Below are positions 27,990-36,538 of a stretch of DNA of 56,138 nt, one piece after another. The DNA is taken from NCBI RefSeq assembly GCF_020521235.1, contig NZ_BLAY01000051.1, positions 1-56,138 on the forward strand, written 5' to 3'. The number at the start of each line of letters is the position of its first letter. The stretch's first letter is position 1. A model generated the notes under the pieces. It did not search any database. It was not told the DNA's origin and worked only from the letters and a program-made list of their open reading frames with translations. The DNA comes from Microseira wollei NIES-4236 (GTDB lineage: Bacteria; Cyanobacteriota; Cyanobacteriia; Cyanobacteriales; Aerosakkonemataceae). Made by a program: the position numbers and the translations under genes.

Positions 27990-29168
27990 ATGAAAAGAAA
28001 AGTATCTTTGGTTGTTAGCGATCTATCAAAAAGCGGTGCTGGCAGGTGGGAAGGCGGCGGCGTTCGTTCGTTTTTGCTGGCGCAAGCACTGGGAAAAATA
28101 GACTACGATGTGGAAATCGTGGGATTTGTTTTCGATAAAGACCAAGAGGCAAATTTTAATAGCGAAATCCCCATAACTTGCATTCCAGCTCAAGGCTATC
28201 CCAAGTTTTTGAGTTCGGCTAAGCAACTTTTAGATAAACTCGATGGAGATATTATTTATGCGATGAGACCGAAGCCGACAAGCTTTGGTCTGCCTTTGAT
28301 TAAAAAGTTAAATCGCAGTCGTCCGGTAATATTAGATATCGACGACTGGGAAGTAGGCTGGTTCGGAGGCGACCAATTGCAATATCGCCCCTCGTTTAAA
28401 CAACTAGCGAGGGATATTTTAAAGCAAAATGGAGCGCTGAGATTTCCCGATCATCCTCTTTATTTAAAATGGATGGAAAGTTGGGTAAAAAGTGCCGATG
28501 CCATTACCGTTCATACCCAGTTTCTGCAAAAGCGGTTTGGCGGCGTTTGCATCCCCAACGGCAAAGATACTTCCCTGTTCGATCCGACGCGGTACGATCC
28601 AGAAAAAAGTCGAGAGCGTTACGGCCTTTCTGGATATCGTATATTAATGTTTCCAGGCGCGCCGCGTCCCTACAAGGGCATCGAAGATGTTTTAATCGCT
28701 TTAGATCGGCTATCCGAACCCGATTTACGACTCGTTATTGTAGGTGGGAGTCCTTACGATGACTATGACGAGCAACTGGTTCAACAATGGGGACGTTGGA
28801 TAGTCAAACTGCCAAAGTTACCCGTTACTACCATGCCGGAAGTCGTCGCGGCTGCCCATATTGTAGTTGTTCCCCAGCGCGATATCCCCGCAGCCGTAGC
28901 TCAGTTTCCCCTGAAACTAACCGACGGGATGGCTATGGCAAAGCCAATTTTGGCGACAAGAGTCGGTGATATCCCAGAAATTTTAGGCGGTACTGGTTAT
29001 TTAGTCGATCCGAGTAGTCCAGAGCAAATTGCCCAGCAAATTCAATCGATTTTCCAGAATTTTGAGTCAGCCTTGCAGCAAGGCAAACAAGCCAGGGACA
29101 GATGCGTATCGTATTATAGTATAGATGCGATGTCACGGATATTATCAGAGGTGATTTCCAGTCTCTAA
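27990..29168 (+). CDS. Glycosyltransferase family 4 (GT-B)
   Basis: A 392-residue GT-B enzyme. The C-terminal Rossmann half has MFPGAPRPYKGIEDVLIALDRL, RLVIVGGSPYDD and the donor-site segment PAAVAQFPLKLTDGMAMAKPILATRVGDIPEIL, with the usual E/D-x7-E-like acidic positions. The N-terminal half has IYAMRPKPTSFGLPLI. These enzymes use nucleotide-sugars in glycan assembly. The gene begins 16 bases after the preceding stop. The 126-base gap after it holds a GAAA-loop hairpin (29193-29208). Confidence 0.88.
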   Translation: MKRKVSLVVSDLSKSGAGRWEGGGVRSFLLAQALGKIDYDVEIVGFVFDKDQEANFNSEIPITCIPAQGYPKFLSSAKQLLDKLDGDIIYAMRPKPTSFGLPLIKKLNRSRPVILDIDDWEVGWFGGDQLQYRPSFKQLARDILKQNGALRFPDHPLYLKWMESWVKSADAITVHTQFLQKRFGGVCIPNGKDTSLFDPTRYDPEKSRERYGLSGYRILMFPGAPRPYKGIEDVLIALDRLSEPDLRLVIVGGSPYDDYDEQLVQQWGRWIVKLPKLPVTTMPEVVAAAHIVVVPQRDIPAAVAQFPLKLTDGMAMAKPILATRVGDIPEILGGTGYLVDPSSPEQIAQQIQSIFQNFESALQQGKQARDRCVSYYSIDAMSRILSEVISSL

Positions 29169-29294
29169 GAAAAAATGTTAAAATTTTGACTGACTTCTGA
29201 AAAGAAGTTTGGTTAAAATGATTGATTTAGCCGTCTTTCATTGAAGGGCGCTCGCATCAACTAAAATCCAAGTACTTTAAGCCGGAAGTCCTGC

Positions 29295-31328
29295 ATGTCT
29301 TACAGTAAGCTGCTGTTTCAAGCTTTTATTCGCAAATATCCACTTTGGATTGTAGTAACGATTATTTTGGGCTTTTCGGGGGGCTTGTTTAACGGCGTCA
29401 GTACAGCCCTAATGGTCCCAATTATTTTAAATTTTTTGGGTCAAAACGTCACGTTAAAAGATGGCCCGCCAATTCTCAAAAGTATTATGGCGCCCTTTGA
29501 TAGCGTTCCGCCAGCGTCGCGTCTGCTGGTGATGGCAGGGGCAATTATAGCAATCATTTTTTTGAAGAACCTGACCGGATATATCGCAGGTTTAGTAGCG
29601 AGTTCGCTGACGCGGAGATTGACAACCGATCTGCGAGACGCCGGACTGCGGTTGCTGTTAGAAGTGGACTTGGGATTTTATACCCAAACAAAAGTGGGAG
29701 ACGTGATCAACCGCTTGGGTGGAGAATTAGGTCGGACAGCGACGGCAATGGGGACGCTGCTGCGGCTAATTATTATCGGCATAACTGTTTTGGTGTTTGT
29801 CGGTTTGCTGCTGGCAATTTCCTGGCAACTAACAGTAGCTTCAACGGTTTTATTGGGTTTAGTCGCCCTAGTCAATCAATACTGGGTAGTCAGATCCAAA
29901 GATTTTGGCAAACAACTTTCAGACTTGTCTAAAGCTTATTCGATTGGGGTATTGGAAACCCTCAGCGGCATTCGACTGGTAAAGGCAACGGGAAACGAAG
30001 GGAGAGAATATCACCGACTGCAAAAATTGATCCGCGATCGGGAAAAAGCCGATTTTCAGTCCCAGGCAAATGCGGGGGCGATCGGACCTGTGAGCGAGGT
30101 AACTGGCATTATTGGTTTAATGGGGATTGTGTTTCTCGGTCGCACGTTTTTTGGCAACGAGTTAGAGGCGCTCTCGACGGTACTGCTGACTTACTTATTA
30201 TTGCTGTTCCGCTTACTGCCATTTGTTTACCAGTTAAACAGTGCCAGAAGCACTTTAGCCAATACCGATGCCAGTTTAGAAATTTTATACGACTTCTTGC
30301 GTCGGGATAACAAACCCTTCATGAGTAGGGGGACATTACCTTATCAACAATTGTGCGAAGGGATTCATTTTAATAACATCAGCTTCGCCTATCCCAATCG
30401 TCAGGAATTGGTTTTAAAGGACATTAGTTTGTACCTGCCGCGCGGCACAACCTTGGCGTTGGTGGGAGGTTCGGGTGCGGGTAAATCTACCTTGGCAGAT
30501 TTGTTACCCCGATTTTACGACCCAAAGAGTGGTTGCATTACCATAGACGGAATCGATCTGCGTCAATTCGATTTCACAACCCTGCGGAAGTCAATGGGAA
30601 TTGTCAGCCAAGATACGTTTTTGTTCAATAATACGGTTCGCAATAATATTTCCTATGGGCGTCCCGAAGCGACAGAGGAAGAAATAATCGACGCGGCGAA
30701 GCGAGCCAATGCTTATGAGTTTATTATGCGACTGCCGAAGGGGTTTGATACCTTGATTGGCGATCGCGGCGTATTATTATCCGGGGGACAGCGACAGCGG
30801 CTAGCGATCGCGCGCGCCCTGGTACAAGATCCGGATATCTTAATTCTGGATGAAGCTACCAGCGCCTTAGATACGGTTTCCGAACGTCTGGTACAACAAG
30901 CGATCGAAGAACTGAGTCGCGATCGCACTACTCTAGTAATTGCTCACCGCCTCTCCACCGTCCAAAAAGCGCATCAAATTGCCGTCCTCGATCAAGGCAG
31001 GGTCGTAGAAGTGGGAACCCACTCAGAATTGTTACGCAAAGGCGGCTACTATGCTCGGCTTTACTCGATGCAATTTAGCGACAATCCCCAAAATAATGCC
31101 AAGGGCAACGGCACGTTGAAAACTCGTTTTTCCTACGAATTTCGCAGCCGTTTAAATACGATGATCGGTTCGTTGCGCTTACTCGCTGACGATATGATAG
31201 ACACCCCCGAAGAGCAAAGCGAATTGCTGGAACTATCCTACAGTTCGGCGATCGGCTTGCTCAATACCCTGGAATTGTTTGAAGATACGCGCAAAGCTGA
31301 GGAAAAGGCCAAGGTTGAAAGTAACTAA
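29295..31328 (+). CDS. ABC exporter with a HisKA-like C-terminal tail
   Basis: A fused half-transporter (677 aa): six membrane helices in residues about 15-330, then an NBD with Walker A GGSGAGKST, Q-loop VSQDTFLFNN, signature LLSGGQRQRLAIARAL, Walker B DPDILILDEATSALD and H-loop AHRLSTV. It resembles MsbA/HepA-type lipid or glycan exporters. Residues 594-677 are an extra tail: RFSYEFRSRLNTMIGSLRLL ... EEQSELLELSYSSAIGLLNTLEL matches the pattern of HisKA dimerisation helices, but the phospho-acceptor His is a Tyr (residue 614). It may serve as a dimerisation or signalling contact. The cluster position suggests export of the local glycan. Confidence 0.85.
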   Translation: MSYSKLLFQAFIRKYPLWIVVTIILGFSGGLFNGVSTALMVPIILNFLGQNVTLKDGPPILKSIMAPFDSVPPASRLLVMAGAIIAIIFLKNLTGYIAGLVASSLTRRLTTDLRDAGLRLLLEVDLGFYTQTKVGDVINRLGGELGRTATAMGTLLRLIIIGITVLVFVGLLLAISWQLTVASTVLLGLVALVNQYWVVRSKDFGKQLSDLSKAYSIGVLETLSGIRLVKATGNEGREYHRLQKLIRDREKADFQSQANAGAIGPVSEVTGIIGLMGIVFLGRTFFGNELEALSTVLLTYLLLLFRLLPFVYQLNSARSTLANTDASLEILYDFLRRDNKPFMSRGTLPYQQLCEGIHFNNISFAYPNRQELVLKDISLYLPRGTTLALVGGSGAGKSTLADLLPRFYDPKSGCITIDGIDLRQFDFTTLRKSMGIVSQDTFLFNNTVRNNISYGRPEATEEEIIDAAKRANAYEFIMRLPKGFDTLIGDRGVLLSGGQRQRLAIARALVQDPDILILDEATSALDTVSERLVQQAIEELSRDRTTLVIAHRLSTVQKAHQIAVLDQGRVVEVGTHSELLRKGGYYARLYSMQFSDNPQNNAKGNGTLKTRFSYEFRSRLNTMIGSLRLLADDMIDTPEEQSELLELSYSSAIGLLNTLELFEDTRKAEEKAKVESN

Positions 31329-31339
31329 AATCCCATCCT

Positions 31340-32533
31340 ATGACCAAGTACTATATTTTTTTTACCCGCAATGTTTTACCCCAACCCCAAGCGCACCTCG
31401 TTCAAGTCGCACATACGGCTAACGCGGCAGCGAACCTGGGTTACCCAGCGGTTTTAGTTTACCTACAAAAGGGATTAAAAGCTTTAAATCCCATCGATTT
31501 AATCTTCCCGTTTCGCCCTCGCAAGCCAGACGAAGAACTGGCAAAATTTTACAATATTCAGGATAAGTTAAAAGTAGCGCCCCTGCCCATGCCTTGGCCG
31601 ATAGACTTTGTGAATAATAAGCTGGCAAATTCTAGCACCCTCGCCACAAAATACTATTTTCCCCTGCATATCCTTCCCAAAACTAAAATTGTCCATACAA
31701 GGGACTGGAACTTTGTTAAGGCAGCGATCGCTCAAGGCATTCCCGCAATTTACGAACACCACCACCACGAAGAAAAAAAATTTGAACCCGAAATCGTTAA
31801 AAGCCCGTTATTTCAAATTTCCGTAACCGTCGCAGATACAATTCGCTCAACGATGATCCAAAACGGGATGCCGCCAGAAAAAGTTATTAAACTGCATAAC
31901 GGATTTAACCATTTATTTTTAGAACGGCAACCAGAAAAAGCCGCAGAATGGCGGCAAAAACTGTTGGGGAATCTCCGGCAACATTTGGTAGTCTATTCGG
32001 GAGCTTTGCATGAATTTAAAGGCGTAAACTTACTGATTGATGTGGCAAAAGAATTACCGGAGATTCAATTTGCCCTCGCAGGTGGAAACGAAGACCAGGT
32101 ACAAAGCTACCAAAAATTAGCACGGGAAAAAGCAGTAGAAAACATCGCCTTTTTAGGCCATTTAACCCAAGATAAACTAGCCAGCTTATTACAAGCAGCC
32201 GATATTTTAGCCCATCCCCATCTTTCAGGAGAAGCGGCAACGTTTACCTCGCCTTTAAAACTGTTTGATTACATGGCTTCCGGAACGCCAATTGTATCTT
32301 CAAAAATACCTCCGTTGAAAGAATTTGAATCGACCAAAGCAGTAGCGGGGTGGTGCGAACCAGACGATCCAAATCAATTTGCTCAATGCTTGCAACAAGT
32401 TTTACAAACCCATCCCAGAAAAACCGAAGGCTATGCAGATAGTATGGAATTTGTCAATCAATTTTCCTGCGAAAATAGACTGGCGAAAATCCTTAGTTAT
32501 GTAGAAGATTCGATGCGTCCAACCTTAGTTTAA
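31340..32533 (+). CDS. Glycosyltransferase family 4 (GT-B)
   Basis: A 397-residue GT-B protein. The C-terminal half carries YSGALHEFKGVNLLIDVAKEL, FALAGGNEDQV, and the donor motif HLSGEAATFTSPLKLFDYMASGTPIVSSKIPPLKEF with the conserved Glu. It starts 11 bases after the exporter stop, and the next gene starts 8 bases after its own stop, so these genes form one transcript. An acceptor or sugar cannot be named. Confidence 0.88.
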   Translation: MTKYYIFFTRNVLPQPQAHLVQVAHTANAAANLGYPAVLVYLQKGLKALNPIDLIFPFRPRKPDEELAKFYNIQDKLKVAPLPMPWPIDFVNNKLANSSTLATKYYFPLHILPKTKIVHTRDWNFVKAAIAQGIPAIYEHHHHEEKKFEPEIVKSPLFQISVTVADTIRSTMIQNGMPPEKVIKLHNGFNHLFLERQPEKAAEWRQKLLGNLRQHLVVYSGALHEFKGVNLLIDVAKELPEIQFALAGGNEDQVQSYQKLAREKAVENIAFLGHLTQDKLASLLQAADILAHPHLSGEAATFTSPLKLFDYMASGTPIVSSKIPPLKEFESTKAVAGWCEPDDPNQFAQCLQQVLQTHPRKTEGYADSMEFVNQFSCENRLAKILSYVEDSMRPTLV

Positions 32534-32541
32534 TCACGATC

Positions 32542-33507
32542 ATGGGCAGAAAAATTGTGGGAATGGTTAGCAGTTATGTGGGGTTAAATCCCGGTCCAGT
32601 TGATTGGTTGTGGCAACAAACCCCCAATTTTTTTGGAGTATGGGGAAATATCGAAATGCAGGCGACGGCAAATCAGCCAGATTTCTTGCTGCTGTATCAG
32701 TTCGATTTTGCACCAAAGCCTACCCAAGAAAAGGGTTGGAAGAAACTGCTGAAAAAGTTTCAACCCCCCCAAGAGGAAGATTTTAGACCGCAATTTCGCG
32801 GCGTGAGTCAAGAACGGATTATTTATTTAATGCGAGAACCGCCTTTAGAGGAAATTATTCATATAAATCAAGCTGTTTACGAAAAAGCTAAACAATATTG
32901 CGGCTATATTTCCGGCCCGGATGACTTCGCACCTACGCCAGATTATATGCCAGCAATTTGGTATCACAACAACTCGTTTAGCGATTTAAATGAACTGCCA
33001 TCCCCTCCCAAGGAAAAAACTTGCAGTTGGATTACTTCTGGAATTAGCCGTACCGCGAATCACCGTCAGCGGTTAGAATTTGTCAGGTTGCTGCAAAATA
33101 ATGAAGTGAAGTTTGATTTATACGGTCGGGGCTTACCCAATTGGGCGAAAACAAATGGGCAACTGTTCAATAAATGGTACGCGATGGCGCCCTACTATTA
33201 CAATCTATCGATTGAGAATTACGCCGAAAACAACTGGTACGTCAGCGAGAAATTATGGGATGCCTTACTAGCCTGGTGTTTGCCAATTTACTACGGCGGC
33301 CCTGCGGCTGACAAGCTGCTACCTCCCGGTAGCTTTCTCAGGTTACCCAGCTTGGATGAAAAAGGATTAGCCTATATTCAAGAAGTGACGTCTACACCGG
33401 ATGCTTGGTATGCGGCGAAGGATGCGATTGCAGAAGCTCGTCAAATTATCCTACACAAGCTAAACTTACTCAACTGGCTGTCTGAATTCGTGGAAAAACA
33501 TTCGTAA
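32542..33507 (+). CDS. GT10-family fucosyltransferase-like protein
   Basis: A 321-residue protein. Its C-terminal stretch YNLSIENYAENNWYVSEKLWDALLAWCLPIYYGGP (about 221-255) has the acceptor/GDP-fucose hallmarks of alpha-1,3/1,4-fucosyltransferases: F/L-x-I/F-EN ... E-K-LW-DAL-x2-G/C-x-P-I-Y-G. The N-terminal half is divergent, as usual in GT10. Together with the GT11-like gene this is a second fucosyltransferase-type gene in the cluster. The exact substrate is not known. Confidence 0.8.
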   Translation: MGRKIVGMVSSYVGLNPGPVDWLWQQTPNFFGVWGNIEMQATANQPDFLLLYQFDFAPKPTQEKGWKKLLKKFQPPQEEDFRPQFRGVSQERIIYLMREPPLEEIIHINQAVYEKAKQYCGYISGPDDFAPTPDYMPAIWYHNNSFSDLNELPSPPKEKTCSWITSGISRTANHRQRLEFVRLLQNNEVKFDLYGRGLPNWAKTNGQLFNKWYAMAPYYYNLSIENYAENNWYVSEKLWDALLAWCLPIYYGGPAADKLLPPGSFLRLPSLDEKGLAYIQEVTSTPDAWYAAKDAIAEARQIILHKLNLLNWLSEFVEKHS

Positions 33508-33521
33508 GAACCCTATTTCCA

Positions 33522-34517
33522 ATGGATGGAATTTGTACCCTCGCTAACGATTACGTCTACGACCAACTCATTGCTTTACTCAACAGCATTGAGGCTATTT
33601 TAGGGCCAGACATGCCCGTTTGCATTTATCCCTACGACGATAAAACCGAAAAAATTGCCGCCGCAATTGCCAAGCGTCCCAACGTCCAACTCTACCAAGA
33701 TCAAGAGTCGATTCAGCGATGGGATGAATTCGTCCGCAACGTTTGGGATACCCACCCCACGGCACGCCAGCGATGGAGTAAAGTAACTAACGAACCCTAC
33801 CACCGCGTTGGCACTCATCGCCGCTATGGTGCGTTTGACGGCCCGTTTGACCGCTTTATTTATATGGATGCGGATACACTATTAATGGGGCCAGTTTCAC
33901 CGATTTTTGAGCGATTAAATCACAATGATTGGGTGGTTTACGATTTTCAGTATACCGATCCAAGCCACGTTTATGAATTATCTTCGCCCAAACTAACGGA
34001 ATTATTTCCCCCAGAACGCATCCAATCAGAAATATTTTGTTCCGGATTTTATGGGTCTAAAAAAGGGATATTTGATTGGGATAGACGAGATTGGCTTTTA
34101 GCCAAACTCCGCGAGGGAGAAGCAGAAGTGCTATACTCAATGGCACCTGACCAAACAATCCTCAATTACATGGTCATGCGTTCGGGCATTTCTAATTATA
34201 ATTTGGCGTTACATTTGCCCCCAAATCAGAAAACCGGGTGCTGCGTCACTTCTCCCCATTTTGAGGAAAGAGAACACTTTCTTTACGATAAAGGGAACCG
34301 ATTAACTTATATTCACTACATCGGTCTAAGTTCTAAATTATTTGCCCAAGTTTGCGCCGGAGAAAATATAGACTTTCCCTACCGAGATTTGTTTTTGCAC
34401 TATCGCTATTTACACGAACCAGAAAACAGACCTAAATTTACCACCAAACCTCGCCCATATAACCCCCCGGTGAGTTTGGCTACAAAAGTATTGCGAAAAT
34501 TGGGAATAAATCCTTGA
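33522..34517 (+). CDS. GT-A-like protein, paralogue of the next gene
   Basis: A 331-residue protein. The start (MDGICTLANDYVYDQLIALLNSIEA) and FIYMDADTLLM (DAD metal motif near residue 118) point to a GT-A transferase fold. I recall the family as the cyanobacterial Npun_R2821/R2823 group, but cannot verify this. The sequence is similar to the next gene (ITANDKV ... ALLNSI; FLYIDTDIVVF), so the two arose by duplication. It sits 14 bases after the GT10 gene. Confidence 0.7.
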   Translation: MDGICTLANDYVYDQLIALLNSIEAILGPDMPVCIYPYDDKTEKIAAAIAKRPNVQLYQDQESIQRWDEFVRNVWDTHPTARQRWSKVTNEPYHRVGTHRRYGAFDGPFDRFIYMDADTLLMGPVSPIFERLNHNDWVVYDFQYTDPSHVYELSSPKLTELFPPERIQSEIFCSGFYGSKKGIFDWDRRDWLLAKLREGEAEVLYSMAPDQTILNYMVMRSGISNYNLALHLPPNQKTGCCVTSPHFEEREHFLYDKGNRLTYIHYIGLSSKLFAQVCAGENIDFPYRDLFLHYRYLHEPENRPKFTTKPRPYNPPVSLATKVLRKLGINP

Positions 34518-34527
34518 GGATTATAGC

Positions 34528-35433
34528 ATGAAACGCGGCATTTATATTACAGCAAATGATAAAGTTACAGAACAAGCGATCGCTCTACTCAATAGCATTC
34601 GCGCCTACGATACCGAAACCCCCATCGTCATGATTCCCTATGACGATAATTACCAGCAAATCGCCAGTTTGTTGAAGGAAAAATACGGCGTTCAAGTTTA
34701 CGAAGATTTAGAATTTATCGACCGTCTCTCAAAGAAACTACAGCAAACCTTTGGCGAACAATTCTTCGCCAGACCGAATCAATTTCGCAAGCAAGCTTGT
34801 TGGTTTGGTCCCTTTGATGAGTTTTTGTACATCGACACCGATATCGTCGTATTTGAAAAAATAATCGACAACCTCAATTATTTTTCAGATTCCGACTTCC
34901 TGTGCTGCGACTATCAACATGCTGGTGGTATTAAGAATGTCTTCAGCCCTAAAGTTTTAGAAGAAAATGTGTTTACAGAAACCGAATTGAAAGATATGTT
35001 TAACGGCGGTTTCTGGGCTTCTAAAAAGAACTTTCTCTCAGAAAACGACCTCTACGAAACCTTTACCGAATGTGCCGCCCATCCCGAATATTTTGATTTT
35101 TCGCAAAAAACTTCAGATCAACCGATTATTAACTACATGATCTTGAAGCGAATTAAGCGCCGATTTAACATCGTCCGCCGACCCGGTAAAGGACCTGGAA
35201 GTTGGGCAGGAAGCAAGCATTTTAAATACGATGGCTACCGACTCATTGACCCCAAAGTCAACCAACCATTACAATACTTGCACTGGGCAGGCATTCGCAT
35301 CGAACCCGGTTGTCCCTATTGGGATATTTGGGAACATTATCGCTATCTCAACTCCGAAAAACCGCCCCAAGCACCTCAGACTAAAACTCGTAAAAGCATT
35401 TGGCAACGAATTATTGATAAAGTCAATGGCTAA
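34528..35433 (+). CDS. GT-A-like protein, paralogue of the preceding gene
   Basis: A 301-residue relative of the gene just upstream, with GIYITANDKVTEQAIALLNSI and the metal motif DTD in FLYIDTDIVVF, plus DQPIINYMIL. It starts 10 bases after the upstream stop with GAGGATT before the ATG. It is the last gene of the cluster. Its final codon and stop (GGC TAA) are part of a TGGCTAATTGCTAA repeat that follows. The function is presumably sugar transfer, but this is inferred. Confidence 0.7.
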   Translation: MKRGIYITANDKVTEQAIALLNSIRAYDTETPIVMIPYDDNYQQIASLLKEKYGVQVYEDLEFIDRLSKKLQQTFGEQFFARPNQFRKQACWFGPFDEFLYIDTDIVVFEKIIDNLNYFSDSDFLCCDYQHAGGIKNVFSPKVLEENVFTETELKDMFNGGFWASKKNFLSENDLYETFTECAAHPEYFDFSQKTSDQPIINYMILKRIKRRFNIVRRPGKGPGSWAGSKHFKYDGYRLIDPKVNQPLQYLHWAGIRIEPGCPYWDIWEHYRYLNSEKPPQAPQTKTRKSIWQRIIDKVNG

Positions 35434-35523
35434 TTGCTAATGGCTAATTGCTAATGGCTAATTGCTAATGGCTAATTGCTAATGGCTAATTGCTAATGGC
35501 TAATTGCTAATGGCTAATTGCTA
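35427..35523. repeat. 14-mer tandem repeat starting in a stop codon
   Basis: About seven copies of TGGCTAATTGCTAA (two alternating heptamers) start inside the last codons of the upstream gene and extend to 35523. The first TAA is the gene's stop codon. Copy number is likely to vary between strains. Confidence 0.95.
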
Positions 35524-35786
35524 GAGGAAAGCGTCCTACTCTTCTAGAAGACGCGAAGCGCAATAAGTATTCTTCGGGCGGAAAAAGAGTAACAGGACTT
35601 ACGCAAAGAAACCGGGTTTCTATCGCAACAAGAAACTTTGGTGATAGGAACGCCCTTGCGTAAGTCCTGAGTCAGTTTGTAGTGAGGACAAGAGTCCTCA
35701 TCCTCGCCTATGAAAACTGAAGTCCCCACTACAAACAGATATAATTGCTAGTCCTGACCATTAGCAATTAGCCATTAGCAATTAGC
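35524..35786. repeat. Cluster of inverted repeats
   Basis: AGGACTTACGCAA (35594-35606) pairs with TTGCGTAAGTCCT (35656-35668) and encloses AGAAACCGGGTTTCT. A second pair, GTTTGTAGTGAGGAC (35675-35689) with GTCCCCACTACAAAC (35722-35736), follows. Heptamers TTAGCAA/TTAGCCA fill 35760-35786. These look like dispersed cyanobacterial repeats, and no gene is seen. Confidence 0.8.
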
Positions 35787-36158
35787 CTAACCGAATGAAT
35801 CCAAATCTAGTGCTTTAGAACCGCCGCGTTGCAGTTGAATTAACAGGTTACCGAGTTGCGACCAAACTAACCAACCAATAAACACCGTAAGCGGGACGGA
35901 AATCAGATAGGAAAGCGCAGAAGGAAAGCCAAAAATTTCTAGACCAGAACCTAGAAAAACACAAATGCCTACACAAATACCACAGAAAGGTAGCTGTAAA
36001 GGCATTCCTTGTAAATAAGCGATTGCGCGCGTAGATCGAGTTTTAGACCATTCCCGGACAAGTTGTTTGAGAGTCGCCTCGAAAGCCGCACCAGATGTCG
36101 CCCCTATCAGTAACCCAGCTAACAGCCAAAAATAGGGCGGGTTGGAATAGAAATACAC
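35787..36158 (-). CDS. Small membrane protein of unknown function
   Basis: A 123-residue protein with about three hydrophobic segments (residues about 9-25, 52-76 and 82-100) separated by a basic cytoplasmic loop (KQLVREWSKTRSTRA). GLLIGATSGAAFEATLKQLV is glycine-rich. No motif allows a function. The stop TAG is followed immediately by GCTAATTGC heptamers. Confidence 0.55.
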   Translation of the reverse strand: MYFYSNPPYFWLLAGLLIGATSGAAFEATLKQLVREWSKTRSTRAIAYLQGMPLQLPFCGICVGICVFLGSGLEIFGFPSALSYLISVPLTVFIGWLVWSQLGNLLIQLQRGGSKALDLDSFG

Positions 36159-36538
36159 AAAAACTCCTTAGGATTGACAGCCTGATGTTCAATATTACCA
36201 GGATGGGGTAATTGGTAATTGCTAATTGGTAATTGCTAATTGCTAATTGCTAATTGCTAATTATTAGTTATAGCCCGCGCAGGCGGGCTTTGTTTGTCAC
36301 GCCCCACCCTTAAGGGTGGGGGGGTGATATGATGTCCGCCTAATTACCCTGAATAAAAATCTCGACCCGTCACCGTTTCACCGTGTCTGGGTGTCATTCT
36401 TCACTATGGGTGAAGAACCGGACATGATATGAGGGGGTGATGGCAGCGGATTTGGTATGATTGGTAAAATCCGCTCCCACATTAATCGCTTACCCGCTTC
36501 ATTCGGGGGTTGAAACGCTGCTAAACAGGCGAATGCGG
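36159..36538. repeat. Repeat-rich intergenic region
   Basis: TTGGTAA/TTGCTAA heptamers cover about 36208-36264. Hairpins follow: AGCCCGC/GCGGGCT with loop GCAG (36272-36289), palindrome CCCCACCCTT/AAGGGTGGGG (36302-36321), TTCTTCAC/GTGAAGAA (36397-36417) and AGCGGATTT/AAATCCGCT (about 36445-36474). Some of these may end the minus-strand UbiB transcript. No gene is recognised. Confidence 0.7.
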
